This document shows positions 1 to 9,237 of a stretch of 64,000 nt of DNA, piece after piece. Under the pieces are notes generated by a model that was not told the DNA's origin, made no database searches, and saw only the letters and a program-made list of their open reading frames with translations. The stretch is from Weissella ceti. GTDB lineage: Bacteria > Bacillota > Bacilli > Lactobacillales > Lactobacillaceae. Position 1 is the stretch's first letter. Each line of letters opens with the position of its first letter. Made by a program: the position numbers and the translations under genes. The stretch lies in contig NZ_CP074441.1 in NCBI RefSeq assembly GCF_018394055.1, forward strand, positions 868,001 through 932,000, read 5' to 3'.

Positions 1-659
1 GTTATTGCAGAAGCAAACGTACATCCAGCCCCGTTGTTGAATGACGTATCTAATTTTTGATTTTCTAATTGCACAATATTTTGACCATCAAAGACCATGT
101 CTAATGCTGTATCGCCAGCTAAACGTGCACCACCTTTAATGACGATAGCTTGAGGCCCCATTACCTGTAAATCTTGTACTGCTCGTTCCATATCAACTCG
201 GTTATTGATTGCATAACCCACGAGTAACTCAGCCTCAGCTAAGTTAGGTGTAATAATCGTTGCCAATGGCAATAGATGTGTTTTAAATAAACTCACAACC
301 TCACCTAAATCCCAAGCATCACTTTCTTTCACGACCATAACTGGATCTACGATAATTGGTATTTTACCTACAACATGTTTCGTCAAATAATCCGCAATCA
401 ATTCAATTTGTTCACGATTGGGAATTAAGCCGGTTTTAACTGCGGCGATATCATCCAAAGCAAAAACAGATTGTAATTGTTCCACGACGACATCGGTGTC
501 GACTGGATAAACATTAAAATCGTCCTCAAGTACAGTCACAATACTTGTTAGGACACTAAGCCCCTGATAGCCATATTCTGTAAATGTGGCTAAATCCGCT
601 TGAATCCCACCACCTGCTAAGGCGTCGGATCCAGCAATTGTTACTAAACGTTTTGTCAT
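1..659 (-). CDS. thiD: Hydroxymethylpyrimidine/pyridoxine kinase (ThiD/PdxK type), C-terminus cut by window edge
   Basis: Ribokinase-fold kinase that phosphorylates hydroxymethylpyrimidine (thiamine salvage) or pyridoxine-type vitamers. About 219 codons are visible. Seen in order: AGSDALAGGGIQADL at residues 9-23 (substrate loop), VKTGLIPN, IVDPVMV, TPNLAEAELL, VIKGG and, close to the cut end, GAGCTFASAI, the conserved anion-hole/catalytic region. The ATG at 659 follows AAAGGAG by five bases. The pattern is close to the Bacillus protein once called ThiD and later PdxK, so thiamine versus B6 specificity cannot be settled here. Family call sure; substrate unsure. Confidence 0.88.
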   Translation of the reverse strand, partial: MTKRLVTIAGSDALAGGGIQADLATFTEYGYQGLSVLTSIVTVLEDDFNVYPVDTDVVVEQLQSVFALDDIAAVKTGLIPNREQIELIADYLTKHVVGKIPIIVDPVMVVKESDAWDLGEVVSLFKTHLLPLATIITPNLAEAELLVGYAINNRVDMERAVQDLQVMGPQAIVIKGGARLAGDTALDMVFDGQNIVQLENQKLDTSFNNGAGCTFASAI

Positions 660-987
660 ATTAGCTCCTTTCCAATTCTCAACTCAAGAATATGAAATAA
701 CTAAAAGAATTATGTATTGTTCGTTCTCACGTCACATCATATTAACTTATCACATTTTTTTACAGACAACAAAGTGCATGTTTTTACATTTCATAAATTT
801 TGTTAAGTCTTATCGCATTTCGCTAGCATTATTGTCTGTTTAGTAGCTTACCCTATTATTTTATATGGTACACCCGGCAAATTTCCATAACTTTTTATAA
901 GTAAATGTGCTTTATTCGTATTTTTATGCAAAAGAAAAAGAGTGGACATAACATCCACTCTTTGCAATTTAACTTAATTGAATAGTC
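660..987. other. Intergenic region upstream of the ThiD-type kinase
   Basis: AT-rich spacer of 328 bases between the start of the kinase gene and the end of the small stress membrane protein gene. It must hold the kinase promoter, but I see no convincing -35/-10 pair. Apart from the hairpin terminator at 937-963 nothing else stands out. Confidence 0.5.
937..963 (-). terminator. Rho-independent terminator
   Basis: Ten-base stem AAAGAGTGGA / TCCACTCTTT (937-946 with 954-963) with a seven-base loop. On the minus strand it is followed by TTCTTTT, ending transcription of the stress membrane protein gene that stops at 988. Confidence 0.85.
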
Positions 988-1230
988 TTAATTTGCGTTT
1001 CGGCCAACAAACCAAGTTGTTACTATCACGACAACAACCGCTCCAATTACAGAGGGGATTAGCGCCATATTAGCCAAATGTGGTCCCCATGATCCAAGCA
1101 ATGTTTCACCTAGCCATGAACCAACAAGTCCAGCCGCAATATTTGCAATCCATCCCATTGACGTTTTCGTAATTGCTCCACCAATGGCTCCGATTATTGC
1201 ACCAATGATTAATGTCCAAATTAGTCCCAT
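988..1230 (-). CDS. GlsB/YeaQ/YmgE-family small stress membrane protein
   Basis: 80-residue hydrophobic, Gly-rich protein beginning MGLIWTLIIGAIIGAIGG, with three likely membrane helices (about residues 2-20, 26-45 and 54-75) and the spaced small-residue pattern of the GlsB/YeaQ/YmgE family, whose members are linked to general and envelope stress. The open frame extends 25 codons further upstream, but I choose the ATG at 1230 because AAAGAGGT lies eight bases before it; the extension is charged and unlike the family. Molecular function is unknown. A terminator follows at once. Confidence 0.82.
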   Translation of the reverse strand: MGLIWTLIIGAIIGAIGGAITKTSMGWIANIAAGLVGSWLGETLLGSWGPHLANMALIPSVIGAVVVVIVTTWFVGRNAN

Positions 1231-1561
1231 AATAGTTACCTCTTTCATATTACTATATTCAACAATAATTGATTGCTTATTAATAGTATAAATCTTTTTC
1301 ATCATACTTACAAATAATCAGAAAATAAATTCATTGAGATTACTTTGATGTTCTAACGGACCACTGAAAATTTGAATTTCATTCACTTAAACAAAACACC
1401 TTTATTCTTGATAAAACGACTACACAAACAAAAAACACCTTTAGAAACGTCCGTTTCTAAAGGTGTTTCAAGTATCACTTGAATTGATGATTTAACTCCA
1501 TGAAACATTAAATATTAATGACCAAAATCACTAGTTAGTCTAGCTCTTGCTTAGAATAATA
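1231..1561. other. Intergenic region with one long hairpin
   Basis: 331 bases between two minus-strand genes. It contains a 17-base perfect inverted repeat (1433-1468, listed separately), the upstream region of the stress membrane protein gene, and no ORF I can support. Confidence 0.5.
1433..1468 (-). terminator. Long perfect hairpin, terminator of the glycan operon
   Basis: A 17-base arm at 1433-1449 is repeated in inverted orientation at 1452-1468 with only two bases between. On the minus strand the stem ends in GGTGTTTTTTGTTTG, a terminator T-run. It lies about 95 bases past the stop of the gene ending at 1562, the last gene of the wall-glycan operon. Confidence 0.8.
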
Positions 1562-1951
1562 TTAATGTGCTTTTGTGAAAACAAACTTTTTTTGCTTATC
1601 TTTTTGTTGTGTCATGTCTTTAAATGTTAACGTATCATCTTTTTTTTGAACATCGTAAACATATCCAATATTTTGTTTATTATTTTGGAAAATCGCAACC
1701 GTCTTATCTTTTTGTTTACCTTCAAAAACTGTATATGTTACATTTTTGTTGTCGTTATTAGTAATCGTTACAACACCATCTTTGAATACAGCCGATGCCC
1801 AATTTGAACCCTTTACTGTATACTTACCATTTTGGATTATTGCAGACTTACCTGTATTAACAGGATTATCCATATATAAATACATAGAACCAATACCTAC
1901 CAAAATTCCTATGACAACAGATACTGTTGCAATCAAACTATTCTTTAACAT
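1562..1951 (-). CDS. Small membrane-anchored extracytoplasmic protein, function unknown
   Basis: 129 residues. An N-terminal membrane segment (about residues 5-26, no lipobox Cys) is followed by a lysine-rich beta-type domain (YTVKGSNWASAVFKDGVVTI...). The pattern fits a signal-anchored protein facing the wall. An ATG five codons upstream has its Shine-Dalgarno directly abutting it; the ATG at 1951 has GGAG nine bases away and is preferred. It is last in the minus-strand glycan operon, 46 bases after the hydrolase gene, so a wall-related role is plausible, but I recognise no family. Confidence 0.65.
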   Translation of the reverse strand: MLKNSLIATVSVVIGILVGIGSMYLYMDNPVNTGKSAIIQNGKYTVKGSNWASAVFKDGVVTITNNDNKNVTYTVFEGKQKDKTVAIFQNNKQNIGYVYDVQKKDDTLTFKDMTQQKDKQKKFVFTKAH

Positions 1952-1997
1952 TAGTTTTCTCTCCATCCTTTATATGAGCTTCTCACTATTAAACTTT

Positions 1998-2783
1998 TCA
2001 CAACATATTTTTAAGATCTTCATGGCTTAATTCGTAAGATAAAATAGCCAAAATTTCATTCAACGAATTTTTCACAACATTATTATGACGCGTTACAACA
2101 TATTCGTTGTTATGAAAGACTTTTAATTCTGTGCCACTCTTCTCTAATGCTGTAACCAATTGCGGAATATGCTCATAGTAGGTATTATCATTTTTAGATG
2201 TAATAAGGTATACCTTTTTTGGTACATAATTTGCATCTTTAATCACATTATCTAGATAATTAGCATAAAATTCTCGATCTTCAACAGTATAGTTTTCAGG
2301 ATAAATGTAATCTAAAAATGGCTTATATACTTGGATCCAATGATCTAAATCAAATTGTGGTACACTAGCCATCACTGTATTTATATTCAACAAATAGCCA
2401 AACATGATTGCCGCATATCCACCTTTTGAAAATCCAAATGTCATAATATTTTTTGATTCAATCCCATATTCTTGAATTTTAGAATTAATTAGATCTAACA
2501 CTGCTTTTTGTGTATCTAATTTACCATTGACACCCAAATAATAGTCTCCGACGAGTCCGTGATCATCCTTGATATATAATTTGCGACAATTATAAAATTT
2601 CAATCCATCAATTAACGTGTATGGAAAACGTTTCCTAGGGTCATCAGATTTCTCGTCCCCTAATGAAGAAAAGATGATTAACAGTTTTTGTTGTCCGATT
2701 TTATTTTCTACTGGATATGGATCTTCCATATACGTAACATTAGTACCATTATTGGCATGAAATACAATTTCTTCCTTACTCAT
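1998..2783 (-). CDS. Alpha/beta-hydrolase-fold protein of the wall glycan operon (Asp2-like esterase)
   Basis: 261 residues with a clear nucleophile elbow GFSKGG at 117-122 (Ser119), an oxyanion-type FSSLGD at 38-43, a likely acid Asp199 (TSKNDN) and a likely catalytic His233 (VTRHNN). No signal peptide, so it should act in the cytoplasm. Hydrolase-fold proteins of this GFSKGG type accompany glycosyltransferase loci and the accessory-Sec Asp2 protein, where O-acetylation or deacylation of glycans is suspected. Encoded between a glycerophosphotransferase gene and a small anchored protein in one operon. Fold confident, substrate unknown. Confidence 0.7.
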   Translation of the reverse strand: MSKEEIVFHANNGTNVTYMEDPYPVENKIGQQKLLIIFSSLGDEKSDDPRKRFPYTLIDGLKFYNCRKLYIKDDHGLVGDYYLGVNGKLDTQKAVLDLINSKIQEYGIESKNIMTFGFSKGGYAAIMFGYLLNINTVMASVPQFDLDHWIQVYKPFLDYIYPENYTVEDREFYANYLDNVIKDANYVPKKVYLITSKNDNTYYEHIPQLVTALEKSGTELKVFHNNEYVVTRHNNVVKNSLNEILAILSYELSHEDLKNML

Positions 2784-2850
2784 ATTAGTTTTTCTCCCTT
2801 ATATAAACAACTTTCTATTCGAATATTCACTATGTCACGCCTAACGTAAA

Positions 2851-4269
2851 TTAGTTATCCCGATAATAATTTAAAATATGAGCAACACATCGGTCAGTAT
2901 TATCTTTATCGCTATACTTGAAGTACATATGCTTTTGTTGTGCATCTTTTTCACTCAAAACATAATTATAATTAACAACTGTTTGCCAGTTATTCAAAAC
3001 ATCAAGCTTTAGCCCAAAAGGTACATGATTAAGATCGAGATAAGATCCTACAATACTTTCATACATATTTTGATCAAACATATCGAAAATAACTGGAATG
3101 TTACGATAATACGCTTCCCATGCTACAGATGAATAATCAGTTACTAATAATTTAGTTTGATCAAACACAGATTTAATAGATGTTTCATCAGTGTTAATGA
3201 AAACACTTGGAAATGCATCAACTTCAGATCGCATTAAACTAATCATTTTAGGATGTAAGATAATTTTTATACTTGAATCTTTCTGTGCTCGTTGTGCAAT
3301 GTTACGAATGTGTTTTGCGTAGTCACTATTCAGTTGTTCTTCAATAGTTTTACTTTCTAGCCAAGGGCGCCAAGTATAGAAAAAAGTAGTATATTTTTGC
3401 TTACTTTTATCCGTAATTATCTTATCAAAACGAGGTAATCCGGTTACAATAACTTTTTTGTTGTGGCTTTCGCCATACCCCAATTCTTGATCAATGATTT
3501 GTTTTTCAAAATCACTACTTGCAACAAATAAGTCAGGCCCATATACGCTTTTAGCATTAAAAATATAGTCTATTTTCTTAAATCCAATTACACCGTGTTG
3601 TAAAAAGATAAATGGCTTTAATTTAATTGTTCTTGGAATTAGTCCATTACGATCACCCCAGAAATAAGAATGTCCTTTCCCTTCTGTTGAAACAAACATT
3701 TTACAAGCTACAAGAAAAATAAAATGCTTCATTGTCCCAAACAAAATGATATGGTCATCATCCTTAAATTTACCAATATCTCGACTATCCCGCTTCATTA
3801 CATAATATACAGGTATGTCTGGATGTACTTCTCGAAATTTCTTATAGACAAGATATGCTGAGTCTTCGGCATAATTGGCATATTTTTCAAAAATCAAAAT
3901 AGGATTTTCCCAAAAACATTTTAGAAACCGTCCCGCACTATAAGCAAAATATTCCATCAAATAATGATGAAATTTTTTGCCATTATCCGGTAAGATCGAA
4001 ATCGATAATTTTTTATGTCCCCTGCCGTATGGAAATACCATAAATCGATTTTTCCGTGTCACAAATAACATCGGAAAAAACATCATCAATAAATACGTTA
4101 ATTTATTGATTGTATAAACACGACCATCCTCATAGAAAACATCATAAATTTCTCGTTCTTGAAAATCAACGTTTGAAATACAGTCATTTCTTATTCCAAG
4201 AATAGACTTTTTCTTCGTAAGAATGACATTATCATTTTTACGAGATATTAATTTTAAATACTGTGCCAT
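2851..4269 (-). CDS. CDP-glycerol glycerophosphotransferase family protein (TagB/TagF-like)
   Basis: 472 residues. Enzymes of this family move glycerol-phosphate or ribitol-phosphate from CDP-alditols onto teichoic-acid or capsule acceptors at the cytoplasmic membrane face. The C-terminal catalytic domain (about 190-470) shows LQHGV (223-227), VTGLPRFD, FFYTWRPW, ILHPK (337-341) and TDYSSVAWE (from 377), the expected nucleotide-binding and catalytic motifs. Residues 1-150 are family-atypical with a short hydrophobic stretch at 57-70. AGAGGC lies six bases before the ATG. It follows the 904-aa polymerase gene by 45 bases. Exact alditol and acceptor unknown. Confidence 0.85.
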   Translation of the reverse strand: MAQYLKLISRKNDNVILTKKKSILGIRNDCISNVDFQEREIYDVFYEDGRVYTINKLTYLLMMFFPMLFVTRKNRFMVFPYGRGHKKLSISILPDNGKKFHHYLMEYFAYSAGRFLKCFWENPILIFEKYANYAEDSAYLVYKKFREVHPDIPVYYVMKRDSRDIGKFKDDDHIILFGTMKHFIFLVACKMFVSTEGKGHSYFWGDRNGLIPRTIKLKPFIFLQHGVIGFKKIDYIFNAKSVYGPDLFVASSDFEKQIIDQELGYGESHNKKVIVTGLPRFDKIITDKSKQKYTTFFYTWRPWLESKTIEEQLNSDYAKHIRNIAQRAQKDSSIKIILHPKMISLMRSEVDAFPSVFINTDETSIKSVFDQTKLLVTDYSSVAWEAYYRNIPVIFDMFDQNMYESIVGSYLDLNHVPFGLKLDVLNNWQTVVNYNYVLSEKDAQQKHMYFKYSDKDNTDRCVAHILNYYRDN

Positions 4270-4314
4270 ATGTGCCTCTCTAACTAGTTATTATTCAGAC
4301 ACTCATGTATCACT

Positions 4315-7029
4315 CTAATCGTCCAGTGGTGTATCGACAATTGCGTCATAGACACGTTGTGAATTTTGGTGATCAATATTGTCAAAATGTTTATGTTGTA
4401 GAGTCTTTAATTGTTCTTCATACGCTTCTGTTCGACCTTCAGTTACCAATGCTGACATAGCCTCTACTAAACTATCTGAATTGTAGTAAACCATACCTTC
4501 AAATGATTTTTCCATATCAATATAACTGCTACGGTGCTTCTTATAATCATAAATATCTGGTTGGAACAGCATAATGTTCTTTCCTTGATATAGGAAGTCC
4601 CAAACGACTGATGAATAATCTGTGATCAACAAATCTGATGACTTAATCAAATCACCAATTGATGAACCAGCTTCAAATGTAATATTGTCAAATTCTGCTT
4701 CAAACGTGTTACGTGGATCGTATCCAAGATTTTGCAAGAAGAAATCATGGAAAGCGACTGTCATCGTACAATTATTTTCCGCTAATAAACGTGATAATTC
4801 AGGATTTTCTAGGAAGCGGCGTAATTCATAATTAAATAAGTCATTTTCCTTTGGCTCTTTAATCCAATCACGCCAAGTTGGGAAAAATGTAATATGACGG
4901 ACACCATTATTGACTGCTTGCGTTAGATTATCCATTCGTGATAATCCAGTCACTGCAATACGATTTTCATCGAAACCATTTTCCTTAATCATCAAGTCAG
5001 CTTCTAGTGTTGAACTAACCATGAATTTCTTTAAATTGCCTGCATAGCTATCTGGTGTATATTGAACGCGTTTTAGTGCAATAACACCATGTTGTAGATA
5101 AAATACAGGTTTATTATAGTATCCCTTTGACCCCGAAACATCCATAACACTGTGAGTAACAATTAAGCGCTCTGCAATCTTCAAGAGCGCATCATGTCCC
5201 AATGAATTTTTGATAACTGTATTATCGGGATATTTTTCTAATAATTCTGTTTCGTTACGGCTTACGACCAAATATACCTTAACACTATCGGACTTATTAT
5301 TTACCATCCAATCAAAAAACACAAAACTGTTGTCACCTTTGATGTCACCTTGGTTTTCACCAATCAACCAAAGCTCTTTATTATCATCAGTAAACTCACT
5401 AGAAAAAGTTGAATGATATAGTTCCAAATCATTATTTAGGAACATTTCATTCATATTCTTAGTTCGTAATACTAAATGTTGAGTTTTGTTGGTAGACAAG
5501 TATATTGTAAATTTATCCATTTGATTCAAAATAATTTCAATTGGTTCTTTAAACTTTACAGACTTGCGTTTTCCTTCTGAATCAATTGAGAAAATCTCTG
5601 TTGAGATTTGGAAACGTCCGTTTGCCAATGTCAATAAATTAAATGTGCTATTTTTAAAGTCACTTAACTCTAACTTATTGTTTTTATATTCGAATTCAGC
5701 AACTTTATAAATCTTACTGTGAATTTCTACATATAGTGGATTTGTCGTCAAATCTTCTTCAGATACAGATTCTGTTGTTTCTTCTACCAAACTTCCTTTA
5801 CCAAAGGATTTTGATAACCAACTAGATTTATTCACCATTGATTGTGAACTGTTCACTTCTGGAACTACGCTTATCGCATCATAAAATGTCGTAACAGTTA
5901 ATGCTGTATCGTTTTCCACGCACAAAAGGTTATCATTCAATGACTTAACATAATAAGGCATTGAATATTTATTTGGTGCATAGTATGCAGAACGATTGTC
6001 ACAAACAGGAACATTAATAAACTTTCCTGTTTGTTCATCTACAAACAAGAAAGAAAATGACTCATTAGTATATACAGCATCTGAAATTGATAAAGTATAT
6101 AGAACCTTCTCATCAACTGACTTTGAACTATACGAAATAGTCTGTCCGTTTGAAGAAATGATACTACGTAATTGAATATCACCCGTAATAAACGGCAACA
6201 TTTCTACATTCAAAGAAAAAGATGTATCTGTGGTAAACCATGTCTTCATCATGATATCTTTGGCATACCATACAAAACCAGCACTGCTGTTTGATAACGT
6301 AATAGTAGTTGGTGATAATTCAGTAAGAATGTTAAAGCTTTGTGTAAAATCTATATCAGATTCATCAAATTGAAAGCGATAATTACGTGATGAGTCTTTC
6401 GTATTAAAGAAAGCATGGTATACACCGAATTTCAAAGAGACTTTACTTAATTCACTAAGCGGTAATGAATATGTGCCATCACTTTCAACAACCGGAATAA
6501 GTAATTCTGTTCCCAATTTATCGTTCTTTAGTACCAACGTAAATGCTTCGTTGGCATCAAAATAAACAACGTCTTTGTCTGCCTTCAACACTTTAACACT
6601 CGGTTTGTTGAACATTTGTACTTGGAAATGTAAATCGTCTGTTAATTCAATTTCACAGTATTCATTATCAGGAAATGAAAAGATCAAGTATCCATTTTGA
6701 GCATTTTCAACTTTAACTTGTGGGTCCTCTTCACTTAGAGGCACGATATTGAAGTCTTCGTCTGTAAAAGTGGCTGCTAACTTATTGAAGTAGAATACAC
6801 CATTCTGGATATTTGATACTTCGTATACATCATCATTACTATCTGTGTAATAAATGCCATTGTTTCCTTCTAAAGCTTGTAATTCTTCAAAAGGAACTAC
6901 AAGCTTACCGTCTTCCATTTCGAAAGATACGTTATATCGTTCCCCTGTTTCATTCTTAAAAAAAACATTATTAATTGTAAGGTCGCTGTTAAAAATTAGT
7001 GCTGTGCTACTCGCATCATACAGTTGCAT
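4315..7029 (-). CDS. Large two-part glycerophosphotransferase: beta-rich N-terminal half plus TagF-like catalytic domain
   Basis: 904 residues. The C-terminal ~350 residues form a CDP-alditol phosphotransferase domain: WLIGENQGD, LQHGV (645-649), VTGLSRMD, FFPTWRDW, AFHDF and TDYSSVVWD (from 803). In the AFHDF position the family usually has a His-Pro pair, so this site is altered. The first ~540 residues are predicted mostly beta strand, with recurring 70-90-residue blocks that look Ig-like, and contain no signal peptide. The frame opens at 7047, but the ATG at 7029 has AAGGG ten bases upstream; either start overlaps the preceding glycosyltransferase gene, implying translational coupling. 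Probably the polymerase of the glycan made by this operon. Confidence 0.82.
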   Translation of the reverse strand: MQLYDASSTALIFNSDLTINNVFFKNETGERYNVSFEMEDGKLVVPFEELQALEGNNGIYYTDSNDDVYEVSNIQNGVFYFNKLAATFTDEDFNIVPLSEEDPQVKVENAQNGYLIFSFPDNEYCEIELTDDLHFQVQMFNKPSVKVLKADKDVVYFDANEAFTLVLKNDKLGTELLIPVVESDGTYSLPLSELSKVSLKFGVYHAFFNTKDSSRNYRFQFDESDIDFTQSFNILTELSPTTITLSNSSAGFVWYAKDIMMKTWFTTDTSFSLNVEMLPFITGDIQLRSIISSNGQTISYSSKSVDEKVLYTLSISDAVYTNESFSFLFVDEQTGKFINVPVCDNRSAYYAPNKYSMPYYVKSLNDNLLCVENDTALTVTTFYDAISVVPEVNSSQSMVNKSSWLSKSFGKGSLVEETTESVSEEDLTTNPLYVEIHSKIYKVAEFEYKNNKLELSDFKNSTFNLLTLANGRFQISTEIFSIDSEGKRKSVKFKEPIEIILNQMDKFTIYLSTNKTQHLVLRTKNMNEMFLNNDLELYHSTFSSEFTDDNKELWLIGENQGDIKGDNSFVFFDWMVNNKSDSVKVYLVVSRNETELLEKYPDNTVIKNSLGHDALLKIAERLIVTHSVMDVSGSKGYYNKPVFYLQHGVIALKRVQYTPDSYAGNLKKFMVSSTLEADLMIKENGFDENRIAVTGLSRMDNLTQAVNNGVRHITFFPTWRDWIKEPKENDLFNYELRRFLENPELSRLLAENNCTMTVAFHDFFLQNLGYDPRNTFEAEFDNITFEAGSSIGDLIKSSDLLITDYSSVVWDFLYQGKNIMLFQPDIYDYKKHRSSYIDMEKSFEGMVYYNSDSLVEAMSALVTEGRTEAYEEQLKTLQHKHFDNIDHQNSQRVYDAIVDTPLDD

Positions 7030-8158
7030 CGTTGTTAATCCCTTCATAAAACGCTACCCATTTTTCCCCAATGGTATTCATACTATATTCATTCACTGTT
7101 GCTTGCCCATTTCGCACAAGTTCTTGTCGCTTTTCGGGATTCGAGATTAAATCACTTAATCCTGCTGCAAACCCTTCAACATCGTCTTGTTCAAACAAAA
7201 GACCATTGTATCCATCTTTAATCAGGAAGTCACTTCCTTGTGTTTTGTATGCAATTGGAACTAACCCAGCAGACAACGCTTCAATAATAGTTAATCCGAA
7301 TGATTCGAAACGTGATGGAACCAAGTAGATACTTCCCTCTGCCATATCTCGATCGGGCTTTTGTGTACTTGGGAAAATATGAACTTTATCACCTAAATAG
7401 TATTTGTTAATTTCTGATTGAATAACTTCTTTTTCAGATCCAACACCATGAATTCGAACTTCCCAATCTGGATATTCATCTGAAATTAGTGAGAAAATTT
7501 CAGGAATGCGATCAAAGCCTTTTTCTTCTGAAAGGCGACCGATTGTTAACATCGTTTTATTTTTATTTGTACTTGTATACTTAGATACTTGGATACCATT
7601 TGGAATAGCCAGAGTTTGTTCTTTAGAAACACCCACCATGCGTTGTAACTCCGCACGTGATGCTTCATTAAGTGTAATAATGTAGTTTAACTTATTATAC
7701 TTTTCACGCATTTTTTCAATAACATCAGCCTCAAAAGACTTAATTTCTGAATGCTCTTGTGCAATTGTGATAGCATTTTCATGCGCATAATCAGACAAAG
7801 CAAATGAAATTGATGGAATTGTAGATACCAAGAAAGCATCTTCGTAGCTTTCAATAGCCTCGATCAACGCGTTGTCAATTTGCTTGTTAACACGGTCAAA
7901 CAAAGGTTCTGTTGCATCAAAGACTTCACTTGGAGTCTCAAAAAATTCGTTTTTCTTATCTTTACCATCTGTAAATAAATCAATCAAGTTTATACGTGGA
8001 TCAATGTCGAACTTTGTTACTTTATTTGCGAAACGTAAACTTACAATATCAACAGTGAAACCCTTGCTAACTAAAAAATTAGCTTGATTAACAATTGTAC
8101 GAACAGTTCCACCAATCCCATGTATATTGTAAACAAAAAACACTACTTTTCGATTCAT
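7016..8158 (-). CDS. Glycosyltransferase family 4 (GT-B fold)
   Basis: 380 residues. The N-terminal Rossmann domain begins with VVFFVYNIHGIGGTVRTI, the acceptor-side Gly-rich loop; the donor-binding C-terminal domain shows IPNGI, TIGRLSEEKGFDRIPE, and the ESFGLTIIEALSAG retaining-GT E-x7-E signature. It transfers a sugar from a nucleotide donor, likely onto the teichoic-acid-like polymer or its lipid carrier. Overlaps the start of the polymerase-like gene and follows the small membrane protein gene by 11 bases. Comparable in layout to TagE-type or TarM-type teichoic acid glycosyltransferases, but sugar and acceptor cannot be read from sequence. Confidence 0.85.
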   Translation of the reverse strand: MNRKVVFFVYNIHGIGGTVRTIVNQANFLVSKGFTVDIVSLRFANKVTKFDIDPRINLIDLFTDGKDKKNEFFETPSEVFDATEPLFDRVNKQIDNALIEAIESYEDAFLVSTIPSISFALSDYAHENAITIAQEHSEIKSFEADVIEKMREKYNKLNYIITLNEASRAELQRMVGVSKEQTLAIPNGIQVSKYTSTNKNKTMLTIGRLSEEKGFDRIPEIFSLISDEYPDWEVRIHGVGSEKEVIQSEINKYYLGDKVHIFPSTQKPDRDMAEGSIYLVPSRFESFGLTIIEALSAGLVPIAYKTQGSDFLIKDGYNGLLFEQDDVEGFAAGLSDLISNPEKRQELVRNGQATVNEYSMNTIGEKWVAFYEGINNDATV

Positions 8159-8169
8159 TTATTTTCCCC

Positions 8170-8601
8170 TTACAGTTGCGTGATGATAATGTGTGTAATA
8201 TCAGAAATAGACATGTTGGTTTGAAAGTCATCTTCAACAATTGCAATAATGTCCTTATATTTCTTAATATTCTTGGCACGCTTTAATTGAATAAAAATAC
8301 GGTTCATGTAATCTGGACCTGGTTTTACATTCAAAAACTTTCCCAATTTAAAAATAGTTTCACGTGATGTCATAATCACGTAGCCACTCTCTGGCTTACT
8401 ATCAATTTCAACTACATTACCTGATTGTAATGCATACACTTCATCATTCATAAACAAATACACTTGCTTATCATTAGAATTTGTAGGAAAATCGGTCTTT
8501 TTACGTAACAATTTTTCCACTGATCCAACCACACCAATCAAAAATGCTAGGTTTCCTGCAAACTTCAATCGGTTAAACAATTTATTAATATCACTCTTCA
8601 T
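8170..8601 (-). CDS. Hypothetical protein, first gene of the wall glycan operon
   Basis: 143 residues, no recognised family. A single hydrophobic stretch near residues 14-30 (FAGNLAFLIGVVGSVEKLL) could anchor it or be amphipathic; the rest is a soluble alpha/beta-looking domain with many Lys and Ile. Two ATGs in tandem occur; GGGAGGG is only three bases from the first and six from the second (8601), so I choose the second. Its position ahead of the glycosyltransferase genes suggests an accessory or regulatory role in the polymer pathway. Confidence 0.65.
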   Translation of the reverse strand: MKSDINKLFNRLKFAGNLAFLIGVVGSVEKLLRKKTDFPTNSNDKQVYLFMNDEVYALQSGNVVEIDSKPESGYVIMTSRETIFKLGKFLNVKPGPDYMNRIFIQLKRAKNIKKYKDIIAIVEDDFQTNMSISDITHIIITQL

Positions 8602-8752
8602 CATAACCCTCCCGGTTAATACTCATAACAGACAATATTTTTGATACGTTCATAATATATACCAAACTTCTAACACGCTTTCGACATACCTACAGTAGTT
8701 CAAAAAACGTATACGTTTAGCCTACAATTAGAATAATCGCAATATAAACAAC

Positions 8753-8781
8753 ATTATATCATATCTCAAAGGTTTGGTTAA
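8753..8781 (-). promoter_or_regulatory. Candidate promoter of the wall glycan operon
   Basis: On the minus strand a perfect TATAAT (8753-8758) lies 17 bases after TTAACC (8776-8781), a weak -35. It is the only good -10 ahead of the six-gene operon starting at 8601 and implies a leader of about 145 bases. Confidence 0.4.
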
Positions 8782-8835
8782 GTTTCATACTCTGCCATGT
8801 TCTAAAAATTTAATAGTATTTATAAACATAAAAAA

Positions 8836-8861
8836 AGAGTTAACTCCAATGAGTTAACTCT
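8836..8861 (-). terminator. Terminator of hup, possibly bidirectional
   Basis: Stem AGAGTTAACTC / GAGTTAACTCT (8836-8846 with 8851-8861), loop CAAT. Minus-strand exit is TTTTTTTATG; the plus strand also has CTTTTTG. It ends hup and insulates the glycan operon. Confidence 0.85.
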
Positions 8862-8908
8862 CTTTTTGATGTTTAGTACACACCGATTCATTGCTGTCTC
8901 TTATGTAT

Positions 8909-8926
8909 GTCCCCTAAACTGTCCCC
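8909..8926. repeat. Paired GTCCCC motif downstream of hup
   Basis: Two GTCCCC words separated by six bases, between the hup stop codon and its terminator. Read on the minus strand the frame gives RFGDSLGD then a stop, the style of a phage tyrosine-integrase tail. A similar pair (spacing five) occurs at 60492-60508 next to the prophage. Possibly an old attachment scar. Confidence 0.35.
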
Positions 8927-8961
8927 AAAACGCTAATAAACTGCAGTCTATAGCGGTTTGC

Positions 8962-9237
8962 TTACTTAACGGCGTCCTTCAATGCCTTACCAGGCTTGAA
9001 TGCAGGTACCTTTGATGCTGGAATTTCGATTTCTTCCTTTGTTTGTGGGTTACGTCCCTTACGTGCGGCACGTGAACGAACTTCAAAGTTACCGAATCCG
9101 ATCAATTGAACCTTTTCTCCCTTAGCCAATGAATCTTGGATAGATGAGAAAACGGCGTCTACTGCTGAAGCAGCGTCCTTCTTAGTCAAACCAGTTGCAG
9201 TTGCAACATCATTTACCAATTCTTGCTTGTTAGCCAT
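8962..9237 (-). CDS. hup: DNA-binding protein HU
   Basis: 91 residues, the usual HU length. Starts [20 protein letters not shown] (dimerisation helices), then [20 protein letters not shown], the beta-arm with the minor-groove proline region (RNPQT), and ends in the conserved [14 protein letters not shown] helix. HU bends and compacts the nucleoid. AGGAGG precedes the ATG at 9237; the frame is open 14 codons further but without homology. Its place beside der, rpsA-like and cmk matches Firmicutes order. Confidence 0.97.
   Translation of the reverse strand: MANKQELVNDVATATGLTKKDAASAVDAVFSSIQDSLAKGEKVQLIGFGNFEVRSRAARKGRNPQTKEEIEIPASKVPAFKPGKALKDAVK

Larger units (their letters stand above)
8605..8961. 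other. Intergenic region: glycan operon leader, hup terminator, paired GTCCCC motif
   Basis: 357 bases without a supported gene. Left to right it holds the promoter and about 150-base leader of the glycan operon, the hup terminator (8836-8861) and two GTCCCC words at 8909-8926 that resemble a motif beside the prophage end. Confidence 0.6.

Noticed and set aside
1746-2030. 94-codon plus-strand ORF near 1.9 kb
   Set aside because: Antisense to the membrane-anchored protein gene, whose signal-anchor design and ribosome site are better.
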